This document shows positions 52,148 through 60,358 of a stretch of 64,000 bases of DNA, piece after piece. Positions within the stretch are counted from its first letter, which is position 1, and each line of letters begins with the position of its first letter. The translations under genes and the position numbers were made by a program. The notes under the pieces were generated by a model. That model was not told where the DNA came from and did not search any database. It was given only the letters and a program-made list of their open reading frames with translations. Source of the stretch: an uncultured Parabacteroides sp. (GTDB taxonomy: Bacteria; Bacteroidota; Bacteroidia; Bacteroidales; Tannerellaceae); contig CALCST010000036.1 of assembly GCA_937894065.1 (NCBI GenBank), positions 1 through 64,000 on the forward strand, read 5' to 3'.

Positions 52148-53350
52148 TTACTTATTATTAAGAATTTCCATTGTATCAGATGCAATCATGAACTCTTCGT
52201 CAGTAGGTACAACCAATACTTTAACTTTACTGTCTGGAGTACTGATTACCATTTCCTGACCACGCATACCTTCGTTCTTTTCAACATCGATTTTCATTCC
52301 CATATATTCCATGTTCTGGCAAACTACACGGCGAGTAGCCCACTGGTTTTCACCAACACCACCAGTCCATACAAGAATATCGCAACCGTTCATAGCTGCT
52401 GCATAAGCACCGATATATTTTTTGATGCGATAGTTGTAAACATCCAATACCATCATTGCACGCTTGTCACCACGAGCATCAGCATCTTCAATTTCACGCA
52501 TATCTGAAGAAATCTCAGACAAACCTGCAACACCACTTTTCTTATTCAATAATTCAGACAAACCAGCTGCATCCAAGCCTTCTTTTTCCATGATGAAAGG
52601 AATTGCTCCCGGGTCAATATCACCGCAACGAGTACCCATCATCAAACCTTCAGTTGGAGTAAGACCCATTGTTGTGTCAATACATTTACCGTTCATGATA
52701 GCAGCGATAGAACCACCATTACCAACGTGAGCTGTGATAATCTTCTGATCTTCGTATTTTACACCAAGGATTTCGCAGGCACGTTTTGAAACATAGCGAT
52801 GGCTAGTTCCGTGGAAACCGTAACGGCGGATACCATATTTAGTGTAATATTCGTAAGGTAAGCCATACATATAAGCTCTTTCAGGCATAGTCTGGTGGAA
52901 AGCAGTATCAAATACGCCAACCTGAGGAATGCCAGGAATCAAAGCTTCCATAGCTGCAATACCTTTCAAGTTTGCAGGATTGTGAAGAGGAGCCAAGTCT
53001 GTACATTCTTCAACCTTATCCAAAACTTCCTTAGTCAAAAGTACGCTTGACGCAAACTTTTCACCACCGTGAACTACGCGGTGACCAACAGCGTCGATTT
53101 CCTTGTAATCCTTGATACAGCCGTAAGTTTCGTCTGTCAATACGCTAAGGATAAACTGAATACCTTCCTGATGTCCAGGAATGTTTTTCTCAAGGACAAC
53201 TTTCTTACCATCTTTACCTGTTAGTTTAAGGAATGAATCAGGCAAACCGATTTTTTCGATACCACCCTGAGCCATAACATCACCCGAAGTCATATCGAAC
53301 AATTTATATTTGATTGAACTACTACCGCAGTTTAATACTAAGATTTTCAT
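52148..53350 (-). CDS. ackA: Acetate kinase
   Basis: Acetyl phosphate + ADP to acetate + ATP, the energy-yielding step of acetate fermentation. 400 residues, standard. N-terminal MKILVLNCGSSSIKYKLF binds phosphate. GVFDTAFHQTMP and RYGFHGTSHRYV (about 175-186) are the family signatures, and THVGNGGS-like ITAHVGNGGSIAA is near 205. It is transcribed after pta; the 106-bp gap holds a repeat hairpin but no promoter. Confidence 0.98.
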   Translation of the reverse strand: MKILVLNCGSSSIKYKLFDMTSGDVMAQGGIEKIGLPDSFLKLTGKDGKKVVLEKNIPGHQEGIQFILSVLTDETYGCIKDYKEIDAVGHRVVHGGEKFASSVLLTKEVLDKVEECTDLAPLHNPANLKGIAAMEALIPGIPQVGVFDTAFHQTMPERAYMYGLPYEYYTKYGIRRYGFHGTSHRYVSKRACEILGVKYEDQKIITAHVGNGGSIAAIMNGKCIDTTMGLTPTEGLMMGTRCGDIDPGAIPFIMEKEGLDAAGLSELLNKKSGVAGLSEISSDMREIEDADARGDKRAMMVLDVYNYRIKKYIGAYAAAMNGCDILVWTGGVGENQWATRRVVCQNMEYMGMKIDVEKNEGMRGQEMVISTPDSKVKVLVVPTDEEFMIASDTMEILNNK

Positions 53351-53386
53351 GTTTATTGAGTTTATTAGTTGTAAATTTTAATAGTT

Positions 53387-53446
53387 GACGAGTTGACAAG
53401 AAAACAAGATATTAATCTTTTATTTCTGAAACCTTGTCAACTCGTC
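53387..53446. repeat. GTTGACAAG-family inverted repeat between pta and ackA
   Basis: GACGAGTTGACAAG (53387-53400) and CTTGTCAACTCGTC (53433-53446) are perfect 14-bp arms. In the pta-ackA transcript this forms an intercistronic hairpin. Confidence 0.85.
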
Positions 53447-53456
53447 CCCTCGTTTC

Positions 53457-54470
53457 TTATTTATTCGCCTTCAATCCGATTGCCTGATTACAAGTGATAG
53501 CCACCATCTTGTAGATATCATCAACAGAGCATCCGCGTGACAAGTCGTTAACTGGAGCAGCCATACCCTGAAGGATTGGACCAACAGCTTCAGCACCGCC
53601 AAGACGCTGAACAAGTTTGTAGGCAATATTACCAACTTCCAAAGTAGGGAATACCAATACGTTTGCTTTACCTGCAATTTCGCTTCCCGGAGCTTTCTGT
53701 GCAGCAACTTTTTCAACCAAAGCTGCGTCAGACTGCAATTCACCGTCGATTTTCAAATCTGGAGCCATTTCTTTTGCCAAGCGAGTAGCTTCAACTACTT
53801 TGTCAACCATTTCGTGTGAAGCACTTCCTTTAGTAGAGAAGCTCAACATTGCAACGCGAGGTTCGATACCAGCAATGTGGCGTGCTGTCTGAGATGTAGC
53901 AACAGCGATACTAGCCAATTCCTGAGCGTTAGGATTAGGCATAACAGCACAGTCAGCAAATACGAACAAACCGTTTTCACCATACTGAGGTGTTTGAGTA
54001 AACATAAGGAATGCACCTGAAACACAGCTCATACCCGGAGCAGTCTTGATAATCTGCAATGCAGGGCGAAGAACATTTCCTGTAGTGTTCAAAGCACCGG
54101 CAATTTCACCGTCGGCATCGCCAGACTTAATCATAAGGCAAGCAAGGAACAATGGGTCTTCAACCAAAACTGCAGCCTTTTCAGGAGTCATGCCTTTTTT
54201 CTGACGCAACTGAACCAAAAGGTCGGCATATTCAGCCTTCTTTGCGTGATTCTTAGGGTCAACAATTGTTGCCTGAGCGATATGGTTCAAACCATATTCT
54301 GCAGCAAGTTTGTTGATTTCAGCAGGGTCACCGATAAGGATGATTTCTGCAATTCCTTCAGCCAACAGACGGTCGGCTGCTTTCAATGTTCTTTCTTCAG
54401 TTCCTTCAGGAAGAACGATGCGCTGCTTGTTAGCCTTTGCGCGTGCAATAATGTCTTGCATTAAGTCCAT
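53457..54470 (-). CDS. pta: Phosphate acetyltransferase
   Basis: Acetyl-CoA + phosphate to acetyl phosphate + CoA. 337 residues: the short form with only the catalytic PTA_PTB domain, lacking the DRTGG regulatory part of E. coli Pta. Conserved stretches include IVLPEGTEERTLKAAD (about 18-33), SGDADGEIAGALNTTGNVLRPAL (about 115-137) and FPTLEVGNIAYKL (about 283). It is the first gene of the pta-ackA operon, with a -7 box at 54515-54522. Confidence 0.97.
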   Translation of the reverse strand: MDLMQDIIARAKANKQRIVLPEGTEERTLKAADRLLAEGIAEIILIGDPAEINKLAAEYGLNHIAQATIVDPKNHAKKAEYADLLVQLRQKKGMTPEKAAVLVEDPLFLACLMIKSGDADGEIAGALNTTGNVLRPALQIIKTAPGMSCVSGAFLMFTQTPQYGENGLFVFADCAVMPNPNAQELASIAVATSQTARHIAGIEPRVAMLSFSTKGSASHEMVDKVVEATRLAKEMAPDLKIDGELQSDAALVEKVAAQKAPGSEIAGKANVLVFPTLEVGNIAYKLVQRLGGAEAVGPILQGMAAPVNDLSRGCSVDDIYKMVAITCNQAIGLKANK

Positions 54471-54514
54471 AGGGAAGAATTTATTTATGTTCTGTTTAAA
54501 ACTTTTTCTGCTAC

Positions 54515-54522
54515 AAAATTAG
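54515..54522 (-). promoter_or_regulatory. -7 box of pta-ackA
   Basis: TAATTTTG on the minus strand, 45 bp upstream of the pta start codon. Confidence 0.6.
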
Positions 54523-54699
54523 GCAAAATGCAATATAGAGTTTGCAAAATCGCATAAATAAATTCAGTGATAGATGTCAGTTTCAGAATATTTAACAATA
54601 ATATGGCTGTCTGAACAGCTCTAATCAATTGAAAAAGGCAGATTTCAATAGCAAAATGAAAGACTGTTATGTTTCAAAAAAGTACGGTGTTTAATATAG

Positions 54700-55476
54700 T
54701 TATTCAACCACCCTTTCCCCCGAAAGAATCTGCTGTAACTCTTCTGCTGTAACATTAACACTCAGATTACCTTTGTGTGCCACAGAAATCTTTCCTCTTT
54801 CTTCAGAAACAATGATGACTATTGCGTCAGTTTCGAGTGACATACCAAGACCGGAGCGATGGCGCAATCCCATTTCCTTAGGCAAACTTGCGTTTTGCGC
54901 AACGGGCAGAATACATCCGGCAGCTTTGATTCTGTTGTCGGCAATAATCATTGCGCCGTCGTGCAAAGGGCTGTTCTTGAAGAATATATTTTCAATCAGG
55001 CGGGCATTCACGTCGGCATTAAACATTTCACCAGTGTGTTCATAAACTGTCAGTTCCATTTCCTGTTGTATGCAAATAAGTGCGCCTGTTTTCTTTTTAG
55101 CCATATTCATACATGCAAGAACAACGGGAGCTACGAATTTACTTTCGTTTTCACTGTTCGGGTCGCGTTTGCTGAATAGCTTGCTGAGGAATTTCCATCC
55201 TCTGTGTGAACCAAGTACAAGGAGGAAACGCCTGATTTCGTCCTGGAAAAGAACCACCAGTACAACGAAACCTACGCTGATAAACTTATCCAATATGGCT
55301 CCCATCAGCTTCATTTCCAGAACGTGCGAGATAAGAATCCATACAACTATAAATGATACTACACCACTGAATATCGCCAAAGTTCCCGAAGTCTTCATCA
55401 CCTGATATGTCTTATACAGGAAAAAGGCGACAAGCAATATGTCAATTAAATCTTTAACGCCGAATTGTAGCCACAT
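54700..55476 (-). CDS. cdaA: Diadenylate cyclase (CdaA type)
   Basis: Makes the second messenger cyclic di-AMP from two ATP. 258 residues. Three N-terminal membrane helices (about 8-85) are followed by the DAC domain with the catalytic LHDGAMII (about 173-180) and the RHRSGLG loop (about 206-212). Cyclic di-AMP controls potassium and cell-wall balance. The gene follows folP by 13 bp, an arrangement conserved in Bacteroidota. Confidence 0.96.
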   Translation of the reverse strand: MWLQFGVKDLIDILLVAFFLYKTYQVMKTSGTLAIFSGVVSFIVVWILISHVLEMKLMGAILDKFISVGFVVLVVLFQDEIRRFLLVLGSHRGWKFLSKLFSKRDPNSENESKFVAPVVLACMNMAKKKTGALICIQQEMELTVYEHTGEMFNADVNARLIENIFFKNSPLHDGAMIIADNRIKAAGCILPVAQNASLPKEMGLRHRSGLGMSLETDAIVIIVSEERGKISVAHKGNLSVNVTAEELQQILSGERVVE

Positions 55477-55489
55477 TTTGTTTATTTGT

Positions 55490-56383
55490 TTATATAGTTT
55501 TTTTAGTTGACGAGTTTACAATTTTGCAAGTTGACGAATGTTCCGGCTCGCCGGAAAGCATTCCGCATATTCTTACTGTTTCAACAGCTTCTTTCACATC
55601 ATGAACTCTTAATATATTTGCCCCGTTGAGCAATGCAAAGGTGTGGAGCACGCTTGTTCCGTTCAGACTTTCTTCCGCAGTGCATCCCAACAGTTTGTAA
55701 ATCATGCTTTTTCTGGATATTCCTACAAGGAGAGGCAAGCCGAAGAGTTCGAAATCCTTCAGATGTCTCATCAGCTCGTAGTTTTGCTCCATAGTTTTAC
55801 TGAAGCCGAAGCCCGGGTCAAGAATAATATCGTGCACGCCCATCAGACGCAGCCTTTCCACCTTGGCCGACAAATCCGTCATTATGTCGGCAGTGATATT
55901 GTTGTAGTCTGTGTTCTGCTGCATAGTCTTAGGCGTTCCGCGCATATGCATCAGGATATATGGAACTTGCAGTTCTGCTACAGTTCGAAACATATCCTTG
56001 TCAAGGTCGCCGCCCGAAATATCATTTATTATGGCAACTCCAAATTCCTCCACGCAGCGTCGTGCCACTTCTGCCCTGAAAGTATCCACTGAAACTATAG
56101 CTTCCGGATAATCTTTTGAGATAATCTTCAGAGCCGTTTCCAGCCTTTTCATCTCCTCTTCGGCAGAAATATCGTCAGCATCTGGGCGGGATGAATAACC
56201 GCCTACATCAATCATATCTCCACCTTCACTGATTATTGCCTCAATACGCTTTCTGATGGAATCTTCTGTTTGCTTGCGGCTTCCTTCATAAAATGAGTCC
56301 GGGGTGACATTCAATATACCCATAACCAGAGGTTTCTCCAACGACAGAAGCTCACCTTTAATATTTAGAGTTGAGTGTTTCAT
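55490..56383 (-). CDS. folP: Dihydropteroate synthase
   Basis: Joins p-aminobenzoate to dihydropterin pyrophosphate in folate synthesis; sulfonamide target. 297 residues, somewhat longer than the usual 270-285. Motifs: GILNVTPDSFYEGS (about 22-35), GGDMIDVGGYSSRP (about 54-67), and DPGFGFSKT (about 199). The final 15 residues (after GEPEH) are encoded by a GTTGACAAG-type repeat that runs into the gene's 3' end, explaining the extra length. Cotranscribed with cdaA. Confidence 0.96.
   Translation of the reverse strand: MKHSTLNIKGELLSLEKPLVMGILNVTPDSFYEGSRKQTEDSIRKRIEAIISEGGDMIDVGGYSSRPDADDISAEEEMKRLETALKIISKDYPEAIVSVDTFRAEVARRCVEEFGVAIINDISGGDLDKDMFRTVAELQVPYILMHMRGTPKTMQQNTDYNNITADIMTDLSAKVERLRLMGVHDIILDPGFGFSKTMEQNYELMRHLKDFELFGLPLLVGISRKSMIYKLLGCTAEESLNGTSVLHTFALLNGANILRVHDVKEAVETVRICGMLSGEPEHSSTCKIVNSSTKKTI
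55504..55536. repeat. GTTGACAAG-family repeat inside the folP 3' end
   Basis: AGTTGACGAGTTTACAA and a second GCAAGTTGACGA form direct half-copies. The sequence is translated as the folP C-terminus. Confidence 0.6.
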
Positions 56384-56404
56384 TTACTAATGATTATTTG
56401 CTCG

Positions 56405-56412
56405 CAAAGATA
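56405..56412 (-). promoter_or_regulatory. -7 box of folP-cdaA
   Basis: TATCTTTG on the minus strand, 22 bp before the folP start codon. Confidence 0.6.
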
Positions 56413-56431
56413 GAAATTCTTCTTTTATTCT

Positions 56432-56439
56432 TACTTTTG
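56432..56439 (+). promoter_or_regulatory. -7 box of murF
   Basis: TACTTTTG, 27 bp before the murF start codon, so the leader is very short. Confidence 0.65.
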
Positions 56440-56465
56440 CTCCGTCTATAAAAAAGCTTGGATTT

Positions 56466-57749
56466 ATGAAGTTGACAGAACTATATGATTTATATCTTCA
56501 GCACCCGACGGTGACCACCGACAGCCGCAATTGCCCTGCCGGTTCAATCTTCTTCGCCCTTAAAGGCGAGCGGTTCGACGGAAACAAATATGCCGAAGGC
56601 GCCCTGGCTTCCGGAGCAGCATACGCAGTAATCGACAATGCCGAATATAAGAGCAGCGAACGCATGATTCTCGTTGATGATGTACTTTCAACATTGCAGC
56701 AGCTGGCACGCCTGCATCGCCACACTTTGGGCATTCCCGTAATAGGAATCACAGGCACAAACGGAAAAACGACTACAAAGGAATTGCTGGCTGCCGTTTT
56801 GTCCCGCAAATACAACTTGCTTTACACTGCCGGAAATCTGAACAACCAGATTGGAGTTCCGCTCACTATTCTCAAAATGACGGCACAACACGAAATGGCA
56901 GTAATCGAAATGGGAGCAAATCATCCCGGCGACATAAAGGAACTTGTGGAAATAGCCGCTCCTAACTATGGACTTATAACCAACGTCGGCCGTGCGCATC
57001 TCGAAGGCTTCGGCTCTTTCGAAGGAGTGATGAAGACTAAAGGCGAGCTTTACGACTTTATCCGCCATAATGGAGGAAAGATTTTCCTAAACGCCTCAAA
57101 TCCATATCTGCCTGCGATGGCAAACGGATTGGAAAGCATAACATATGGAACAGGCTGCGATTGCTTTGTTTATGGTGAGGAAACGGAATGTAATCCTTTC
57201 CTGTCTTTTTCATGGACAGGCAGCGGAAACACATATAATGTGAAAACTCATCTTATCGGTTCTTACAATCTTGACAATCTCCTTGCAGCCGTAGCGGTAG
57301 GTTCTTATTTCGGCGTTCCCGCCGAAGCAATCAACAATGCTTTGGAAAGTTATATGCCGACAAACAACCGTTCGCAGTTCAAGCAAACCGAGCGTAACAG
57401 CCTTATTATCGATGCATATAATGCCAATCCCAGCAGTATGAAGGTGGCTATTGATAATTTTGCCGCAATGAAGGGTTTGCCAAAGGCTGTTGTTCTTGGA
57501 GATATGAAAGAACTTGGTCCGGAAAGCGATGCCTTGCATCTCGAGGTTGTTGAGCAGTTGCGCCGCTATGGTTTCGACAAGGTTTATCTTTGCGGCGAGC
57601 ATTTTTCTAATGTTGCTTCTGGCTTCTCTCCATTTGCTACTACCGCTGATATGGTTGAGGCTCTGAAAAAAGATAATTTATCGGGATATTATATTTTGAT
57701 TAAAGGTTCTCATAGCATGGGACTGGAGAAGGTTGGGGAGATGTTGTGA
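56466..57749 (+). CDS. murF: UDP-N-acetylmuramoyl-tripeptide-D-alanyl-D-alanine ligase
   Basis: Adds D-Ala-D-Ala to the UDP-MurNAc-tripeptide, the last cytoplasmic step of peptidoglycan precursor synthesis. 427 residues, near the family norm. Mur ligase P-loop GITGTNGKTTTKE is at about 95-107; AVIEMGANHPGDI and NVGRAHLEGFGSFEGV follow; the C-terminal domain shows IIDAYNANPSSM (about 317-328). It is separate from any mur/fts cluster and has its own promoter. Confidence 0.97.
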   Translation: MKLTELYDLYLQHPTVTTDSRNCPAGSIFFALKGERFDGNKYAEGALASGAAYAVIDNAEYKSSERMILVDDVLSTLQQLARLHRHTLGIPVIGITGTNGKTTTKELLAAVLSRKYNLLYTAGNLNNQIGVPLTILKMTAQHEMAVIEMGANHPGDIKELVEIAAPNYGLITNVGRAHLEGFGSFEGVMKTKGELYDFIRHNGGKIFLNASNPYLPAMANGLESITYGTGCDCFVYGEETECNPFLSFSWTGSGNTYNVKTHLIGSYNLDNLLAAVAVGSYFGVPAEAINNALESYMPTNNRSQFKQTERNSLIIDAYNANPSSMKVAIDNFAAMKGLPKAVVLGDMKELGPESDALHLEVVEQLRRYGFDKVYLCGEHFSNVASGFSPFATTADMVEALKKDNLSGYYILIKGSHSMGLEKVGEML

Positions 57750-57798
57750 ATTCTTGACGACTTTCTTTAGTATATTGATTATATGAGATTTATATTTT

Positions 57799-57886
57799 CA
57801 GCCATTTTTATATGGCTGAAACTTTTTTTTCACAATATATGAAAAACTTTTTTCATAATATATGGAAATTCTTTTTCATCCGGATG
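57799..57886. repeat. Palindrome array E: cores of 20, 11, 11 and 10 bp, constant 12-bp linkers
   Basis: Cores: CAGCCATTTTTATATGGCTG (57799-57818), CACAATATATG (57831), CATAATATATG (57854), CATCCGGATG (57877). All three linkers are exactly 12 bp and run A-rich to T-rich (for example AAACTTTTTTTT). Two cores are the reverse complement of, or nearly identical to, those of array A. The first hairpin may also terminate murF. Gene-free stretch 57750-58052 holds this and the next terminator. Confidence 0.9.
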
Positions 57887-57984
57887 AAAAAAATTTTTCA
57901 AAGTAAGATTATGATTTGAAACAGTATTTTCTTTTTTATTCCGTGCAGCTTTGAAAGCTAAAATCTGCTGGGATAATAAAAAAT

Positions 57985-58023
57985 AAAAGCCAATAGCAAA
58001 ATTACTTGATGCTATTGGCTTTT
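57985..58023. terminator. Terminator of the OprP-like porin gene
   Basis: AAAAGCCAATAGC and GCTATTGGCTTTT pair perfectly over 13 bp, with A/T tracts on both sides. Confidence 0.85.
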
Positions 58024-58052
58024 AACTTATATAATAAATGTGTGTTTTTATA

Positions 58053-59318
58053 TTACAATCCCAATTCCACCTGGAATCTGAACTGCCAGCGGTTGTAAGT
58101 AGGATCTACAGGATTGATTTTATGGTTATATGAAGCATCGGCTTGAACCTTCAGACTATGACCAATCAGGTATTTGGTAACACCGATAGTAGTCTGGTTA
58201 TATTTTTCATATCCTACCATTTGCTGAACCTTTTCTTCTGGGAACATAGTTGAATTACGTAGTGCAATTTCCCAGTTTTTCGGGAATAGATAACTTGTCT
58301 GAATATTCAAACCGTTACCATTGTATATAGATGTTTCATTGTCGCCTGTAAACAGCGGGTCGGAACATTTACGTCCCATAAAGTCAGTGTAGAATGCAAA
58401 ACCGTTGTATTTCAAAATAAAGTCAACAAAGTAGCTGTTAATGTCTCGGGTTTCGTTGTTCGGCATTATGTCGCCTTTTTGTCCCTGAAGTCTGTTGGTG
58501 TTGTCGTTGAAAGAATATGCGCCGGCGAGAAGGATTTTTACTCTTTCCTCGCGTTCGAAATCTCCTTCAGTGATATCACCCAAAGATTTGAAACGTCCCA
58601 GAGGGAAAAGTTCAACACGACCGGTATATGCGAAACCGCTGTTTTTACTTACGCTCCAGTTTCGTCCTTCACCCAAAGTGATAGAACCTTTCAAGCCGAT
58701 ATTGAAATCTGCAAAAAGCTTTTCATAATATTCTGTAAACAAACCGAAGTCACGGTCGATGTTGAACTCAGAGTTTACGATACTTCTGTCCACAAACTGC
58801 AAAGCACTGGATGAGTTCACACGTGCACGGTTGGCTTTTATCTTTGTCTGTCCGAAACCGATGCTGAAATTGTTGGTTGGCATATAGAACACCATCGCGT
58901 CGCGGATGATATTTACGTTTCCGTTAGGAATAACTTCTGCATCATATGGAGAGAATCCCAACTGGATAGAATATAACAATTTAGGTGAGAAAATATAACC
59001 GTCGAAACGTAGACGCAGACGCTTCACACGAGCTTCTGTTTCAGTGTGTGAGAAGTTGTCGTCGAACGAAGCTGATGCCATGCTCTGCATACGGAAACGC
59101 ATCGTCATCTTATAGCTTTTGTTCTTTGGTTCGAAAGAAATACCTTTACCGACTTCGATATTAGGCATATTACGCAAATGTTCCAGCATTTCTTCTGATT
59201 CGTTGTTTGTTGTCAGGGAGTCTATGAACGATGACCAGCTGCTGGTTTTCTTTTCCTGTGCCGACAGGCTAATACTGAAAATTAATAAGAATAATGATAA
59301 AATGTTTCTGAGTTTCAT
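58053..59318 (-). CDS. Phosphate-selective porin O/P family protein
   Basis: 421 residues. The signal peptide ends at SLSAQ (about 21). A short coiled or helical N-terminal stretch (about 25-60) leads into a beta-barrel with the OprP-type pattern TMRFRMQSMASASFDD, then RVKRLRLRFDGYIFSPKLLYSIQLGF. The protein ends FQVELGL. Such barrels take up phosphate, polyphosphate or anions; the substrate is not evident. It has a -7 box at 59335-59342 and no neighbouring pst genes. Confidence 0.87.
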   Translation of the reverse strand: MKLRNILSLFLLIFSISLSAQEKKTSSWSSFIDSLTTNNESEEMLEHLRNMPNIEVGKGISFEPKNKSYKMTMRFRMQSMASASFDDNFSHTETEARVKRLRLRFDGYIFSPKLLYSIQLGFSPYDAEVIPNGNVNIIRDAMVFYMPTNNFSIGFGQTKIKANRARVNSSSALQFVDRSIVNSEFNIDRDFGLFTEYYEKLFADFNIGLKGSITLGEGRNWSVSKNSGFAYTGRVELFPLGRFKSLGDITEGDFEREERVKILLAGAYSFNDNTNRLQGQKGDIMPNNETRDINSYFVDFILKYNGFAFYTDFMGRKCSDPLFTGDNETSIYNGNGLNIQTSYLFPKNWEIALRNSTMFPEEKVQQMVGYEKYNQTTIGVTKYLIGHSLKVQADASYNHKINPVDPTYNRWQFRFQVELGL

Positions 59319-59334
59319 GTGTTTAAATTTTTTG

Positions 59335-59342
59335 CAAAGATA
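59335..59342 (-). promoter_or_regulatory. -7 box of the OprP-like porin gene
   Basis: TATCTTTG on the minus strand, 17 bp before the start codon. Confidence 0.6.
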
Positions 59343-59448
59343 ACTTAATAGCTATTACAAATAGGCGACAGTGATGTTACAATGCTGTTACATGGCTGAG
59401 ATTGATGAATTTGTTGCTTGTACATTTCTAATGAAAAAAAGAAAATAG

Positions 59449-59456
59449 TAATTTTG
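59449..59456 (+). promoter_or_regulatory. -7 box upstream of rex
   Basis: TAATTTTG. Transcription from here would include the repeat element at 59475-59610 in the rex leader. Confidence 0.55.
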
Positions 59457-59474
59457 CAGTTTTACATTAAGTAG

Positions 59475-59610
59475 ATGAGGAAGCTAGGTTTCGGAGATAA
59501 GTTGACAAGGTAAGATTACCTTTGCTTTTCTGTTTTTTATGACAGAGAAACCTCGTCAAATTGTTCCCTTGTTAACTTGTTCCCTTAAAAGTAGAGCTTG
59601 CGAAACTTTG
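59475..59610. repeat. GTTGACAAG-family hairpin element before rex
   Basis: AAGTTGACAAGG on the left, CCCTTGTTAACTTGTTCCCTT on the right, and the right end GAGCTTGCGAAACTTTG, which matches copy 1 at 35837-35980. Gene-free stretch 59319-59631 contains this element and two promoters. Confidence 0.7.
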
Positions 59611-59631
59611 AATTAATAACATTAAAAAAGA

Positions 59632-60273
59632 ATGACTGTTGACGATATTAAACCGGTAATGAAGGTTCCGGAGCCGACGTTGAGAAGACTGCCATGGTAT
59701 TTGGCTTTCTTGAAGTTGCTGAAAGCTCGCGGTGAAGAATTTGTTTCGTCCACTCAAATAGCGAAAGAGATAAATGTTGATGCGAGTCAGGTCGCGAAGG
59801 ATTTGTCGTTTGTCAATGTTTCGGGAAAGACGCGTGTTGGATATGAAATAGATGCCCTTATAGAAGAACTTGATGATTTTTTAGGTTTTGCTTCTTCGCA
59901 TAAAGCTGTAATCTTCGGAGTCGGAAGTTTGGGAGCAGCATTGCTTCAGGATACTGGTTTGAAGCAATATGGTCTGGAAGTGGTTGCCGGTTTTGATGTT
60001 CGCCGTGAATTATCCGGAAAGTCAATAAACGGAATACCGGTTTATCATATTGATGATTTCCCTGCCATCCGTAAGAAACTAGGGGCAACTATAGGAATTG
60101 TAACTGTTCCGGTGGACAAAGCTCAGGAAGTTACAGATTATATGATAAAGGGCGGAATACGAGCTTTGTGGAACTTTACGCCTTTCCGTATTCGTGTGCC
60201 GGAGAATATTGTAGTGCAGAACACTTCGCTTTATGCTCATTTGGCGGTGATGTTTAATAGGATTCAGGAGTAA
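59632..60273 (+). CDS. rex: Redox-sensing transcriptional repressor Rex
   Basis: Senses NADH/NAD+ and represses fermentation and respiration genes when NADH is low. 213 residues, normal. The winged helix (about 10-78) contains the recognition segment INVDASQVAKDLSFV; the Rossmann domain starts with VIFGVGSLGAALLQD (about 90-104) and ends in the domain-swapping helix. Likely targets include fermentative genes such as pta-ackA, but I see no convincing Rex box in this window. Confidence 0.96.
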   Translation: MTVDDIKPVMKVPEPTLRRLPWYLAFLKLLKARGEEFVSSTQIAKEINVDASQVAKDLSFVNVSGKTRVGYEIDALIEELDDFLGFASSHKAVIFGVGSLGAALLQDTGLKQYGLEVVAGFDVRRELSGKSINGIPVYHIDDFPAIRKKLGATIGIVTVPVDKAQEVTDYMIKGGIRALWNFTPFRIRVPENIVVQNTSLYAHLAVMFNRIQE

Positions 60274-60275
60274 CA

Positions 60276-60342
60276 GGTGACAAGTTGACAAGGGAACAAG
60301 TTGACAAGACCTTCCTCGTATCTGAAGCCTCGTCCCCTTGTC
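60276..60342. repeat. GTTGACAAG-family repeat between rex and the FAH-family gene
   Basis: Two tandem copies of ACAAGTTGACAAG are followed by a weakly complementary CGTCCCCTTGTC, forming an intercistronic hairpin. Confidence 0.7.
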
Positions 60343-60358
60343 TCTAAAATACACATTT

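Noticed and set aside
58479..58814. Plus-strand frames opposite the OprP-like porin gene
   Set aside because: Antisense shadows with no promoter or family features.
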